DNA from: Leptolyngbya sp. SIO1E4
GTDB taxonomy: Bacteria; Cyanobacteriota; Cyanobacteriia; Phormidesmidales; Phormidesmidaceae
Assembly (NCBI GenBank): GCA_010672825.2
Contig: JAAHFU020000003.1
Span: forward strand, 558,001 to 622,000
Direction: 5' to 3'
DNA length: 64,000 nt
Shown here: in pieces, positions 40,933 to 49,852 of the stretch
Position numbering within the stretch: the first letter of the stretch is position 1
Layout: every line of letters begins with the position of its first letter
The notes under the pieces: model-generated
What the model saw: only the letters and a program-made list of their open reading frames with translations
The model's database searches: none
Told to the model about the DNA's origin: nothing
Position numbers and translations under genes: made by a program

Positions 40933-41187
40933 CGCGATCGCCCTTGCTTCACTATTCTGCTCGGAGGAGAGCAGACCATCTCTGACAAACAGACTAGGCG
41001 CCCTCCCAGTAGAAGATTTTAAGGGATCTCTTTCGTCGGTGCCGATGACGACCCGCGTAGCCAAACCGGTAGGCAAAGGTAGACACCTTGACCCTGGGCC
41101 GTTTCCCAGTTCATTAGACCTCTTGTATCAATCCTAAACGCCCCCTAAATCCCCCAATGCTGGGGGACTTTCGACCCTTGATTGAGC

Positions 41188-41408
41188 ATATATTGCACCT
41201 GAAGTGCTGGTTAGAACAGTCGGATTTCCTGGAATCCTTATGCAGCAAGGCTTTAATTTCTGCGTTCTGCCTTCTGCGTTCTGCCTTTTGCTACATTACC
41301 GCCTCCCAGATCTTGAACCCTGTTAGGCTGTAGCGGTTTGCCTTCGGACAATGCACCCCCAGCCCTCGTCCTGGCTCAGATGTACCGGACTTAGCTGAAC
41401 AAGACGAT
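41188..41408 (+). repeat. composite R1+R2 dispersed repeat
   Basis: R1 (TATTGCACCTGAAGTGCTGG, TTATGCAGCAAGG, TTCTGCC-like heptamers) is followed by a short unique spacer. A diverged R2 starts CTGTAGCGGTTTGCCTTCGG and ends CGGACTTAGCTGAACAAG. The gap from 40933 to 41411 holds nothing else. Confidence 0.85.
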
Positions 41409-41411
41409 AGC

Positions 41412-44400
41412 TTAGGCCAGAGAATCCACGTTTGGGTGAGTAGGAACCTCAAGAATGAAGGTTGTCCCCTGGGTTGGAGTCGAGAGGCATTTGAGGTGAC
41501 CGTGATGCTTTTCAGTCACAATTTGATAGCTAATAGATAATCCTAATCCCGTACCTTTTCCAGGTTCTTTCGTGGTGAAGAAGGGATCAAACAGCTTACT
41601 TTTGATGGCCTCAGGAATCCCAGGGCCGTTGTCGACAATGTAGATTCGAACCCAATTCTGGCCGACGGTTTCAGTGCGAATTTGAATGCAAGGGGTACGC
41701 GGGTTAACGAAATCGCTTGCCTGCGGTTGAAGGGCATCGATCGCATTACTCAAAATGTTCATAAACACCTGATTGAGCTGAGCCGGGTAACATTCAATCA
41801 GCGGTAAATCACCATACTGCTTGACCAGTTCAATGGCTGGGCCATCATCACGCCCCTTGAATCGATGCTGCAAAATCAAGATGGTGCTATCGATGCCTTC
41901 ATGGATATCGACCGCTTTCATCTCCGCCTGATCAAGGCGAGAGAAGTTTCGTAAAGACAGCACTATCTGACGGATACGCTTAGTTCCTAAGGTCATAGAG
42001 GCCAAGGTTCTAGGCAGATCATCCATGAGAAAATCTAGATCAATCTCTTCGATATAGTCTGCGATCGCTGGGCTCGGATGGGGCGATGCTGCCTGATACT
42101 GCTGTAGCAGGTTGAGTAAATCCTCCGCATAGCGCTGGACATGGTTTAAGTTGCCTGCAATAAAGTTGATCGGATTATTGATTTCATGGGCAACCCCAGC
42201 GACAAGTTGCCCCAGCCCCACCATCTTCTCACTTTGGATCAAATGCGCCTGAGACTGCCGAATCTTCTTCAACGCCCGAGTGAGTTCCATCTTTTGGGAC
42301 TGGGTTTTCTCTAGCAATTCTGCCTGTTGCAGAGCTACCCCCAACTGTGCGCCGATCTGAGCCAGCAGGTTAATGTCTTCCTCGGGCCAAATGCGCTGAA
42401 TACCTTGATAAGCCATCAGCAGCCCCCATAGCTCTTCTCCCTGCAAAATCGGCACAAATACTTCGTGGCGGGGATGCTGACCAGGCTTCATAATCGGCGA
42501 GGTCAGGTTTACGGTTGGGGAATCTATGGATGGGGGAAAGGGTTGACAGCCATCCACGCTAGAGTCGGCGACAAATTCTCCTGTCCAATCTGAATGGAAT
42601 CGATAGATGGCAACCCGCTCAACTCCCAAGAGTTGTCTGACTTCCTGGGTGGTGGTCTGAAAGATGGTTTGAATGTCTAGCGAGCGACGGATTTTGTCTA
42701 TTGTGTTGGCCAGCGATCGCTGCCGTTCACTGGCTTTAGTTAACTGTGCTGACTGCTGCTCCAGGCAATTCAGGTATTCCGCCTGCTGCAGGGCAACCCC
42801 TAGCTGAGCCGCAATCTGGGCCAGCATATAGGATTCATCGGTACGCCACTGACGAGGACCATCGTTTTGATAGGTCGCGAGTAACCCCCAAAGCGCTTCC
42901 TTCTGGAAGATTGGAGCAATCAAAAAAGCTCGAGCCTGCATGGCTTCCAGCATCTCTATATGGCAGCCAGCATAGCCTGCGTCATAAATATCAGAAACCG
43001 CACAGGGAGCCAGGCTGTGCTGATAGCGATATCCCTGGGTTTCCAGGCAGGTATCTGTTAGCTGGATTTGGCTAGCCATTAAGGATATCCAGTTGGCCGC
43101 GACGGTTTCTGCAACGAAGTCACCACTCCAGTCTGGGTTGAAGCGATAGATGACGGTGCGATGGCTGCCGAACAGCGTGTTGACCTCATCGGTTGCCGTC
43201 TGAAAGATGGTAGTAACCTCCAAGGTCTGGCGAATTTTGTCCACCGTCTCAGTCAACGCTTTGTGGTGCTCTGCCGAGCGCTGCTGTTCTAAGGCTTCTG
43301 TTAGCTGAGCTGAGTGCTGCTGCACCTGCTGAATGTAATCATCTTGCTGGAGAGCGATGCTCAACTGCTCACCAATCTGGCGGACAAACCCAATCTCAGA
43401 AGCTTGCCAAGTTCGCGGGGCGCTGCATTGATGGATACATAGCAGCCCCCAGAGAGCGTCCCCCTTGAGCAGCGGAACGACCAAGTTGGCTCGAACTTGG
43501 AGCGATCGCATCAGTGCCAAATAACAAGGGGGGTAGTCCCCTGCTTCACAATCAGCTACAGCGGTTACATGACCGGCTCTGTACCGTTCACCGTAGCGTT
43601 CATGAAAACACTGCTCTTCAATCGGTTTGCCTAATGCCGAGGCCACCCCCTGGGTCACATCTTCCGCAACCCATTCCCCCATACCCAATTCGTCCGGGGA
43701 AAACTGAAAAATCCCGACTCGATCTGCCTGCAGCAGCTGGCGCAGTTCCATCGCGGTCGTCTGAAACGTTGTGTCCAGATCGAGGGACGTTCGGATACGG
43801 GAAATGACAGCTGTCAGAGTTCGTTGCTGGTCTGCTTGGGTACGCGCTTGAGCCAGCAGGTCGGCATGGTGCAGGGCAACACTCAAGTGCTCGGCAATTT
43901 GTCTGACAAATTCAATATCGGCGGGTTTCCAATGACGCGGTTGGTGACACTGATGAATGCACAGCAACCCCCACAGGTCTTGCCCTTTCAGCAGCGGAGC
44001 CACAATATTGGCCCGAACCTGCAGCGATGCCATCAAATCTACATGGCAAGGATAGAAATCGTCACTCTGGAAGTCAGAAACAGCGTTGATGTGCCCAGTT
44101 TTGTAGAGCACCGCAAAGCGATCGCCAAAGCACGGATCTTCAATCCGTCGCCCAAGGGCAGGCATGACCCCAGCAACAACATCTTCTGCCACCAATTCCC
44201 CTGCCCAACGCTGATCAGGGAAGAAGCGAAAGACCCCAACCCGATCAGCCTTGAGCAGTTGCCGCACCTCTGTAGCCGTTGTCTGAAAAATAGTCTCTAG
44301 ATCCAGAGAGGCTCGAATGTGAGCAATCACCTGAGACAAGGCAGCTTGCTGGGAAGCGGTATCTGAGACGGCACCCCGAGCCGACGTCAGCAAAGGCGAA

Positions 44401-44435
44401 TCGTTGACTGTAAGCTGCTTGGGACGATAAACCAT
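41412..44435 (-). CDS. four-GAF sensor histidine kinase, candidate cyanobacteriochrome
   Basis: A soluble 1007-residue kinase. Four GAF domains (about 40-195, 212-368, 400-556, 582-708) precede a HisKA domain (His750 in VAGVAHEINNPINF) and HATPase motifs (NQVFMNILSNAIDAL, VDNGPGIP, GKGTGLGLSISYQ). GAF1 has Cys130-His131 in YPCHVDL and GAF3 has Cys491-His492 in AGCHIEML. Both are followed by the Q(V/A)RA(N/F) and WGLL blocks typical of bilin-binding cyanobacteriochrome GAFs. GAF2 has Cys304-Tyr305 and GAF4 lacks the site. It may sense light with two chromophores; this is inference from motifs. No regulator is adjacent. Confidence 0.85.
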   Translation of the reverse strand: MVYRPKQLTVNDSPLLTSARGAVSDTASQQAALSQVIAHIRASLDLETIFQTTATEVRQLLKADRVGVFRFFPDQRWAGELVAEDVVAGVMPALGRRIEDPCFGDRFAVLYKTGHINAVSDFQSDDFYPCHVDLMASLQVRANIVAPLLKGQDLWGLLCIHQCHQPRHWKPADIEFVRQIAEHLSVALHHADLLAQARTQADQQRTLTAVISRIRTSLDLDTTFQTTAMELRQLLQADRVGIFQFSPDELGMGEWVAEDVTQGVASALGKPIEEQCFHERYGERYRAGHVTAVADCEAGDYPPCYLALMRSLQVRANLVVPLLKGDALWGLLCIHQCSAPRTWQASEIGFVRQIGEQLSIALQQDDYIQQVQQHSAQLTEALEQQRSAEHHKALTETVDKIRQTLEVTTIFQTATDEVNTLFGSHRTVIYRFNPDWSGDFVAETVAANWISLMASQIQLTDTCLETQGYRYQHSLAPCAVSDIYDAGYAGCHIEMLEAMQARAFLIAPIFQKEALWGLLATYQNDGPRQWRTDESYMLAQIAAQLGVALQQAEYLNCLEQQSAQLTKASERQRSLANTIDKIRRSLDIQTIFQTTTQEVRQLLGVERVAIYRFHSDWTGEFVADSSVDGCQPFPPSIDSPTVNLTSPIMKPGQHPRHEVFVPILQGEELWGLLMAYQGIQRIWPEEDINLLAQIGAQLGVALQQAELLEKTQSQKMELTRALKKIRQSQAHLIQSEKMVGLGQLVAGVAHEINNPINFIAGNLNHVQRYAEDLLNLLQQYQAASPHPSPAIADYIEEIDLDFLMDDLPRTLASMTLGTKRIRQIVLSLRNFSRLDQAEMKAVDIHEGIDSTILILQHRFKGRDDGPAIELVKQYGDLPLIECYPAQLNQVFMNILSNAIDALQPQASDFVNPRTPCIQIRTETVGQNWVRIYIVDNGPGIPEAIKSKLFDPFFTTKEPGKGTGLGLSISYQIVTEKHHGHLKCLSTPTQGTTFILEVPTHPNVDSLA

Positions 44436-45061
44436 CTGGATGACTTAGATATTCGAAGCGATCGCCTGTAATCAGGCTGGAAATGGTGTTGCCAGCACTT
44501 GATGATGTTGCCAGCGTTTGATGCAGTCCCCTATCTACTAGCTTGCCGCCAACCTCATAATTCATTGACAGAATTTTTACGTAAATTTTACAAAATTTTC
44601 TTTAGTAAATAGACACCTCAACTTTACAGAAATAGAGATTTAAAGGGTGCTAACGCCACTGAGCGGGGCTCAAAGTTTAGGGAAGTATTGACTGCGGCAG
44701 TCAACGTTAGATTCTTTCTATCGTTAACTTTCCACAGCAAAATTTTTGAGGTCAAACAAATCAAGTTTTATTGCTTGAAAACAGTGTCTACAGAAAAAGA
44801 AATTTACATCGAACGCACTCTCTTTTTTCTTAGCCAGGTAGATCTAGAAAGCGACAGAAGTCTAGCTTTCTCAGGGCTGAAAACGAATCTAGGAGCACCT
44901 TAGCCATTCTGGGCAGTGAGTTGGCATAACAATAGCTTTGAAAGCACAATTACTCAGACAGAAATAAGAAAAAACCTGGTGTAAATCGCTTGAAACCTGG
45001 CAAAGGACGCTAATTGTAGAAGTGATACGAAAGGATATTTCCTAAGCAAGAGGATGGCGAT
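44436..45061. other. gene-free AT-rich stretch
   Basis: About 625 bp between the divergent kinase and Usp genes. It contains AT-rich hairpin-prone runs near 44575-44620 but no credible gene; a weak 71-codon frame from 44688 lacks a ribosome site and family resemblance. Confidence 0.45.
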
Positions 45062-45574
45062 ATGTATCAAAGGATTTTGGTTGCTCTGGGTGAAGAAGCC
45101 GCCATCAATCAGAAAGTTTTATCAGAGGCCACTGCAATTGCCCAAGCAACTCAAGCAACCCTCAATTTGCTGCATGTGCTTTTTCCTCCCAATGCCGGGT
45201 TTCCTGATCCAGTCTATTTGACAGCAGACGGGATGCATTCCACAGTTACGACAGAGTCTTTTCAGCTCTACATGAGTGAGTGGCAAACCTTACAACACAC
45301 GAATCAGCAAGCGCTGGATGCTCAAGCCAATCAATTATCGACCCAGGGGATAGCGGCTGAGTGGACGCAGGCAGTGGGTGATCCAGGACGGCAGATTTGC
45401 AAAATTTCGAAAGACTGGAACGCTGATTTAATTATCTTGGGTCGCCGTGGCCGGATCGGGTTAGGAGAATTCTTTTTGGGGAGCGTGAGCAACTACGTCA
45501 TGCACCATTCTCCTTGCTCAGTGATTGCGGTTCAAGGGTTAAAGGATGCGGCCACGCAAACGCTAACCCCTTGA
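45062..45574 (+). CDS. universal stress protein (UspA family)
   Basis: A 170-residue Usp fold. The ATP-binding signature G2xG9G(S/T) appears as GRRGRIGLGEFFLGSVS, preceded by ADLIILG, so it likely binds ATP. The start MYQRILVALGE is standard. The role is inferred from family. The stop overlaps the convergent HAD gene by 12 bp. Confidence 0.9.
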   Translation: MYQRILVALGEEAAINQKVLSEATAIAQATQATLNLLHVLFPPNAGFPDPVYLTADGMHSTVTTESFQLYMSEWQTLQHTNQQALDAQANQLSTQGIAAEWTQAVGDPGRQICKISKDWNADLIILGRRGRIGLGEFFLGSVSNYVMHHSPCSVIAVQGLKDAATQTLTP

Positions 45575-46213
45575 ATGGAGGGTCCGGAGAATATTGGGAA
45601 GATCTCCAGGCGTCTGACACAGTAAAGTTGCGCCTGCCTCTTGCAGCTCCATTGCAGAGCCAAACCCCCACATCACCCCGATCGCCGGAATTCCGTTTTT
45701 TTGAGCCCCTAATATATCGTGGTAGCGATCGCCCACCATAACGACCTCGGCAGGCTCAATCCCCTCCCTGTGTAAGACATAGGCTAATAAGTCGGCTTTG
45801 TTTGCACGGGTGCCATCAAGTTCGCTGCCGTAGACCTTCGCAAAGAACGGGGCTAACTGAAAATGCTGAACAATCTTTTCGGCAAAGATCTGGGGCTTTG
45901 AGGTGGTCACCCACAGCCTATCTGCCACTGTCGATACCCCTGACAGCATTTCAACAATGCCGTCGTAGACCTGGTTTTCAAACAGGCCAATGGTGGCAAA
46001 GCGATCGCGATAAAGAGTGACGGCTTGGGCCGCGCGATCAGGACATTGCAGCACCGCTAAAAAGGACTCCTGCAGGGGCGGCCCGATCCACTGGTTGAGG
46101 TCAGCATCGGCAGGAATGGGGGCTGCTAATGCAGTCAGAGCATGGCGAATGCAGGCGGCGATTCCTTCTTTAGGATTGGTAAGGGTACCGTCGAGGTCAA
46201 AAAACACATGCAT
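45563..46213 (-). CDS. HAD-superfamily phosphatase (Gph-like)
   Basis: A 216-residue HAD hydrolase with nucleophile motif FFDLDGTLTNP, Ser/Thr motif VTTSKP, Lys of motif III near ANKADLL and acidic motif VMVGDRYHDILGA. The cap domain and GIMAxGVxWG-like end resemble phosphoglycolate phosphatase and 5'-nucleotidase relatives. In a photosynthetic cell a photorespiratory role is possible but not provable. Its end overlaps the Usp gene convergently by 12 bp. Confidence 0.85.
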   Translation of the reverse strand: MHVFFDLDGTLTNPKEGIAACIRHALTALAAPIPADADLNQWIGPPLQESFLAVLQCPDRAAQAVTLYRDRFATIGLFENQVYDGIVEMLSGVSTVADRLWVTTSKPQIFAEKIVQHFQLAPFFAKVYGSELDGTRANKADLLAYVLHREGIEPAEVVMVGDRYHDILGAQKNGIPAIGVMWGFGSAMELQEAGATLLCQTPGDLPNILRTLHSRG

Positions 46214-46290
46214 GGGTGAGCGATGCCATGGTAGAGAGCTTCTGGCAGTTTAATAATTGTTGGGGAACTGTGGAGGGGGCCAGCGCCTTT

Positions 46291-46346
46291 ATCGCTTTGT
46301 TCAGTTGAGTCCAGCACATCTCGGGCAAAACCGGATCTAGGGTATG
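46291..46346 (-). repeat. R2 dispersed repeat, truncated, reverse orientation
   Basis: On the plus strand it reads CTTTGTTCAGTTGAGTCCAG, then CACATCTCGGGCAAAACC and GATCTAGGG: the complement of the R2 3' half. The 5' half is missing. Confidence 0.75.
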
Positions 46347-46373
46347 GAGAATAGTCTGTCAGCCACCCCAACG

Positions 46374-47684
46374 CTACCGAACTCTCGATTTACGCAGCGG
46401 CAGCTGAATTTGAAACTGGGTGCCTTTGCCGACTGCACTCTTGGCCGTAATCTGACCATCGTGGGCGTGTACAATTTGCTGAGCAATGGATAGCCCTAAC
46501 CCAAACCCACCTTTACGGGGCGATCTCGCCACATCTACACGATAAAATCGCTCAAAAATATGGGGCAAATCAGTCTCTGGAATACCCATACCGTTGTCTT
46601 CAATTTGAATCAGCGCACAGTGAGATTGCGTAAAAAACCGGAGCCAAACCGTTCCACTCTCCGAGGTGTATTTGAAGGCATTCTCCAAAAGGTTGGTAAT
46701 AGCCCGCTGCAAAAGCTGTGGATCAGCTTTGAGCATAACCGGTTGTGAGGGCACCTCACTGATAAACGTTCGGTTTCGTTGGGAGGCCTGAGTCCGATAA
46801 TACTCAACCAGGGGATTCAGAAGCTCTTGTGCGTTCACCCGATGATTGAGCGCAGCCCCAGCCAGAGGTCCCTCATGTCGTGCCAGAAATAAGAGATTGT
46901 CAATCAGCTCCCCCATGGACTTAGCTGCTTTCTCAATTTCTTCGACACAGTCCTGCTGGGCAGCACTTTCTCGGATGCTGGGAATGAGGGCCACCTGAGC
47001 ATTGCTCAAAATCGCTGCCAGGGGGGTTCGTAATTCATGGGAAGCATCTGCTGTGAACCGTTGTAACCGCTCGTAAGACTGCCGGATGGGTTGCATTGCC
47101 ATGCCCCCTAGCACCCATCCGGTCAGGCCAATGACGCCCAATGTCAGAGGCACGCAAAGGGTCAATACCACCAGTGCCTGATCGAGATCGGTCTGCAATG
47201 GCACTAGGAGCGTTGCCGATTGCAGATACCCAACTAGCTGATCGTTGTGCTTCACAGGCAGAGTCAACTGGCGGAGCGATCGCTGAACTGCACTGCCCTC
47301 CTCAGTCATGTCCATAATTTGAACAGTTTGAAACCCAGTGATTTGAGTTGAAATCTGCTGATGGGTGGGCGTGAGCCCGGCAAACTGAATCAACTTGCCA
47401 TCAACGTCGTACCACCGGACGTAAACCAATTCATTCTGGGGTTCTGGGGCATTTTCTCCCACGAGTGGCGTGCCGTTTTCGAGGGCTAGCTGCCAACGCC
47501 CTTGCATTAGCTGATAGTAGACCTGGTTGTCAACTTTCTTAGTTTTTGAGTAGAGGGCATCATCAAAAGCTTGGAGCTGGTCTTCAGCTTCAAGGTAATA
47601 AACCGCCCCGGTAAAGGCAATTAAAATACTGCCCATTGAAAGGGCAAACCAATAGGCGAGATTCAGGCGGCTGCGGCTAAACAT
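46374..47684 (-). CDS. rppB: sensor histidine kinase RppB (NrsS-like)
   Basis: A 436-residue membrane kinase: membrane helix (8-30), periplasmic domain (about 30-180), second helix (about 185-208), HisKA (SHELRTPLAAILSNAQV) and HATPase (NLLENAFKYT, IEDNGMGIP, GGFGLGLSIAQQIV). It matches the RppB/NrsS kinases of cyanobacteria. In Synechocystis that pair responds to nickel (NrsS) and to photosynthetic redox state (RppB). It lies 18 bp after its regulator gene in one operon. A metal input here is inference. Confidence 0.85.
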   Translation of the reverse strand: MFSRSRLNLAYWFALSMGSILIAFTGAVYYLEAEDQLQAFDDALYSKTKKVDNQVYYQLMQGRWQLALENGTPLVGENAPEPQNELVYVRWYDVDGKLIQFAGLTPTHQQISTQITGFQTVQIMDMTEEGSAVQRSLRQLTLPVKHNDQLVGYLQSATLLVPLQTDLDQALVVLTLCVPLTLGVIGLTGWVLGGMAMQPIRQSYERLQRFTADASHELRTPLAAILSNAQVALIPSIRESAAQQDCVEEIEKAAKSMGELIDNLLFLARHEGPLAGAALNHRVNAQELLNPLVEYYRTQASQRNRTFISEVPSQPVMLKADPQLLQRAITNLLENAFKYTSESGTVWLRFFTQSHCALIQIEDNGMGIPETDLPHIFERFYRVDVARSPRKGGFGLGLSIAQQIVHAHDGQITAKSAVGKGTQFQIQLPLRKSRVR

Positions 47685-47702
47685 CGCTAAACATACGAGT
47701 CG

Positions 47703-48386
47703 CTAGGGTAATGAGTCCGGAACTTTGAGACGATATCCCATGCCATAAACCGTCTCCAACCAGTTTTTAGCACCCAGTTCATCTAATCGCTGCCGTATAC
47801 GCCAAATTAGAGTGGTCACAGCATTACTTTCTGGTTCAGTGCCCCACTCCCAAAGGGTCTGCTCAATGCGATCGCGCCGAATAATCTGCCCCGATCGCCG
47901 CATAAAATACTCCATCAGATGAAATTCTCGGCTGGAGAGGCGAACTTGAACCTGGTGTCGCTCTAGGGTGAGGGTTGAAACGCATAGATACAGGTCTCCT
48001 AGGTTAATACGATCACCATGCCACTGGGGCGATCTCCGACCCAAAGCTCGAATGCGCGCCAGCAGTTCCGGAATATCAACCGGCTTGACCAGGTAGTCAT
48101 CTGCCCCAGAATCTAAGCCCAATACTTTATCGGCTGTAGTATCTTTGGCCGTCAACATTAGCACAGGCGCGATTTTGCCTAAGGTGCGATAGTGCTGACA
48201 CAAAGACACCCCACTTGTTTTTGGCAACATCCAATCTAGAATCAGCAAATCATAGTCTTTACTGCCCATCAACCATTGGGCTTCTTCTGCGTCTTCAATT
48301 CCATCAACCAAATGACCCGATTCAGACAGGGCAATCCGCAACGGCTTTAGCTGTGCAGGGTCATCTTCAACCAGCAGGATGATCAT
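47703..48386 (-). CDS. rppA: OmpR-family response regulator RppA (NrsR-like)
   Basis: A 227-residue regulator with a canonical receiver (LLVEDD, Asp in LILDWMLPKTSG, Thr in MLTAKD, Lys in DDYLVKPVD). A winged-helix DNA-binding domain follows (LSSREFHLMEYFMRRSGQII, then ETVYGMGYRLKVP). I start at ATG 48386; a TTG two codons upstream is less likely. EWGTEPESNAVT is a hallmark of the RppA/NrsR group. It is first in the operon with rppB. Targets could include the nearby efflux genes, but no site has been identified. Confidence 0.87.
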   Translation of the reverse strand: MIILLVEDDPAQLKPLRIALSESGHLVDGIEDAEEAQWLMGSKDYDLLILDWMLPKTSGVSLCQHYRTLGKIAPVLMLTAKDTTADKVLGLDSGADDYLVKPVDIPELLARIRALGRRSPQWHGDRINLGDLYLCVSTLTLERHQVQVRLSSREFHLMEYFMRRSGQIIRRDRIEQTLWEWGTEPESNAVTTLIWRIRQRLDELGAKNWLETVYGMGYRLKVPDSLP

Positions 48387-48527
48387 CGGCAATCCACCAG
48401 GTCACATCAATGAAGGCCATTCATCGTTAGTTTGACGGGTAAATATCACAGAAATATGATGCGTCAAAATATTGAGTATGCTCAGGTAAAACACTTGCCC
48501 TGTGGCAAACTTGGGGTCTTTTAAAAA

Positions 48528-48941
48528 ATGGGGATATGGCAGCCTACAGCACGGTCTTTCCGAAAATTGCGGTCTGGGTTTCTCGCTTTGAGCCGTCTGC
48601 GACTCTGGCTATCCTTGCTGGCGCTAGGATTTGGCTTTTGGACGGTGGGACAGCTAGTGACGCTGCGAATTTTGCATCGTTCTTACCAGACTTCACGCCA
48701 TTTCATTGCCGATATCCAACCGGAAAGCACCCCCAGCAGGCGGATATCAGCTATCAAAGTCAAAATTTATCAGGAATCGGGGATCTCAATTGCCGAAATC
48801 ACTTCAGAGGATCCGACGCTCCTAGAGCGCGAGTTTCAATTTACCGTTGTGACTCCCAAAGACATCGAACAGGCGATCTCCGAGGAGTTACAGATACCTG
48901 TGAAAGAAGTTAGAAGCTTGATTTATTACAGGGTGCTATAG
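48528..48941 (+). CDS. hypothetical membrane-anchored protein
   Basis: A 137-residue protein divergent from rppA. A basic N-terminus and one hydrophobic helix (about 24-46, LWLSLLALGFGFWTVGQLVT) are followed by a soluble alpha/beta part (SAIKVKIYQESGISIAEITS). The C-terminal codons GTG-CTA-TAG lie inside repeat R2, so the stop is repeat-derived. No family recognised. Confidence 0.5.
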   Translation: MGIWQPTARSFRKLRSGFLALSRLRLWLSLLALGFGFWTVGQLVTLRILHRSYQTSRHFIADIQPESTPSRRISAIKVKIYQESGISIAEITSEDPTLLEREFQFTVVTPKDIEQAISEELQIPVKEVRSLIYYRVL

Positions 48942-49032
48942 CCTTGTTCAGTTGAGTCCAGTACATCTGGGTCAAGACAGGGTCTAGGGTTTGGGTCTAG
49001 GGTGTGCTTGATTAGCCTGCATACCGCTGTAA
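48936..49032 (-). repeat. R2 dispersed repeat, reverse orientation
   Basis: On the plus strand: CTATAGCCTTGTTCAGTTG, then GAGTCCAGTACATCTGGG, GGTCTAGGGTTTGGGTCTAG and GATTAGCCTGCATACCGCTG. It is the complement of the full R2 at 8792-8886. The TATAGC end overlaps the upstream stop codon. Confidence 0.9.
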
Positions 49033-49073
49033 CCCGCTAAATCGAGCCAGTTGCCAGCACCGTAATCCATCCT

Positions 49074-49101
49074 CATGCAACCTGCCTCATGCAACCTGCC
49101 T
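49074..49101. repeat. 14-bp perfect tandem duplication after a stop codon
   Basis: CATGCAACCTGCCT occurs twice head-to-tail, ending 4 bp from the stop codon of the minus-strand regulator. A complementary GGCAGGTTGC lies inside the gene end (49118-49127), so the transcript could also fold into a hairpin. Confidence 0.9.
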
Positions 49102-49105
49102 ATCG

Positions 49106-49807
49106 TTATCGAACCAGGGCAGGTTGCTTTGTGAAGGTTTCTCGCAACACATAACCCACCCCTCGAATCGTATGAATTAAGCGACTTTCACGGTTGGCTT
49201 CTAGCTTTACTCGTAGATAGCGAATATAGACATGGAGGACATTAGATTCTCCGATAAAATCATAGCCCCAAACATTTTCTATCAGGAGATCGCGAGATAA
49301 TACCTGACGCGGATGAGAGATGAGATACACCAGCAACTCAAATTCTTTAGGCGTGAGTTCGATAAGCCGATTCCCGCGATAAACCTCCCGCGTCTGTAAA
49401 TCAAGTTTCAAATCTCTGAAAACGAGCGCTTCTGGGTTATCTCGATGCCAGCGACGGAGGTGTAATCGCACGCGGGCTACCAACTCTTCCACACTGATAG
49501 GACGAGTTACATAATCATCTGCGCCCGAATCCAAGGCGATCGCGCAGTGGCTACCCTGGATATGATCTAGCAAAATAATCGGGATTTCCTGTTGGGTAGA
49601 GCGCAATCGTCGACAGATTTCAAGACCTGACAACATCGGTAAAGAAAAGTCCAAAATAACCAAATCAGGCTGCAATTCACGAATCGCAATTAGTCCTGAG
49701 GCACCATCCTTTTTCACAGTAAATTGATATCCCTCATAGCGCAGTTCAGTTTCAATCAGCGGCACTAAGGCGGCATCATTTGAGACGAGCAAAATGTGAA
49801 TTGACAT
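49106..49807 (-). CDS. OmpR-family response regulator with atypical receiver
   Basis: A 233-residue protein with receiver plus winged helix (LIELTPKEFELLVYLISHPR, then TIRGVGYVLRE). The phospho-acceptor Asp is present (LVILDFSLPMLSG), but the acidic pocket reads SNDAA, the conserved switch Thr is replaced (ILLDHIQG) and the catalytic Lys is Arg (DDYVTRPIS). Phosphorylation control is therefore doubtful, as reported for the atypical cyanobacterial regulator NblR. AAGGA precedes the ATG. It is last after the adaptor, RND pump and DoxX genes on the same strand and may regulate them. Confidence 0.85.
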   Translation of the reverse strand: MSIHILLVSNDAALVPLIETELRYEGYQFTVKKDGASGLIAIRELQPDLVILDFSLPMLSGLEICRRLRSTQQEIPIILLDHIQGSHCAIALDSGADDYVTRPISVEELVARVRLHLRRWHRDNPEALVFRDLKLDLQTREVYRGNRLIELTPKEFELLVYLISHPRQVLSRDLLIENVWGYDFIGESNVLHVYIRYLRVKLEANRESRLIHTIRGVGYVLRETFTKQPALVR

Positions 49808-49852
49808 GGATCTATTGTCCTTAAAGAACCTTGTTATAGAAGGGCATAGAAC

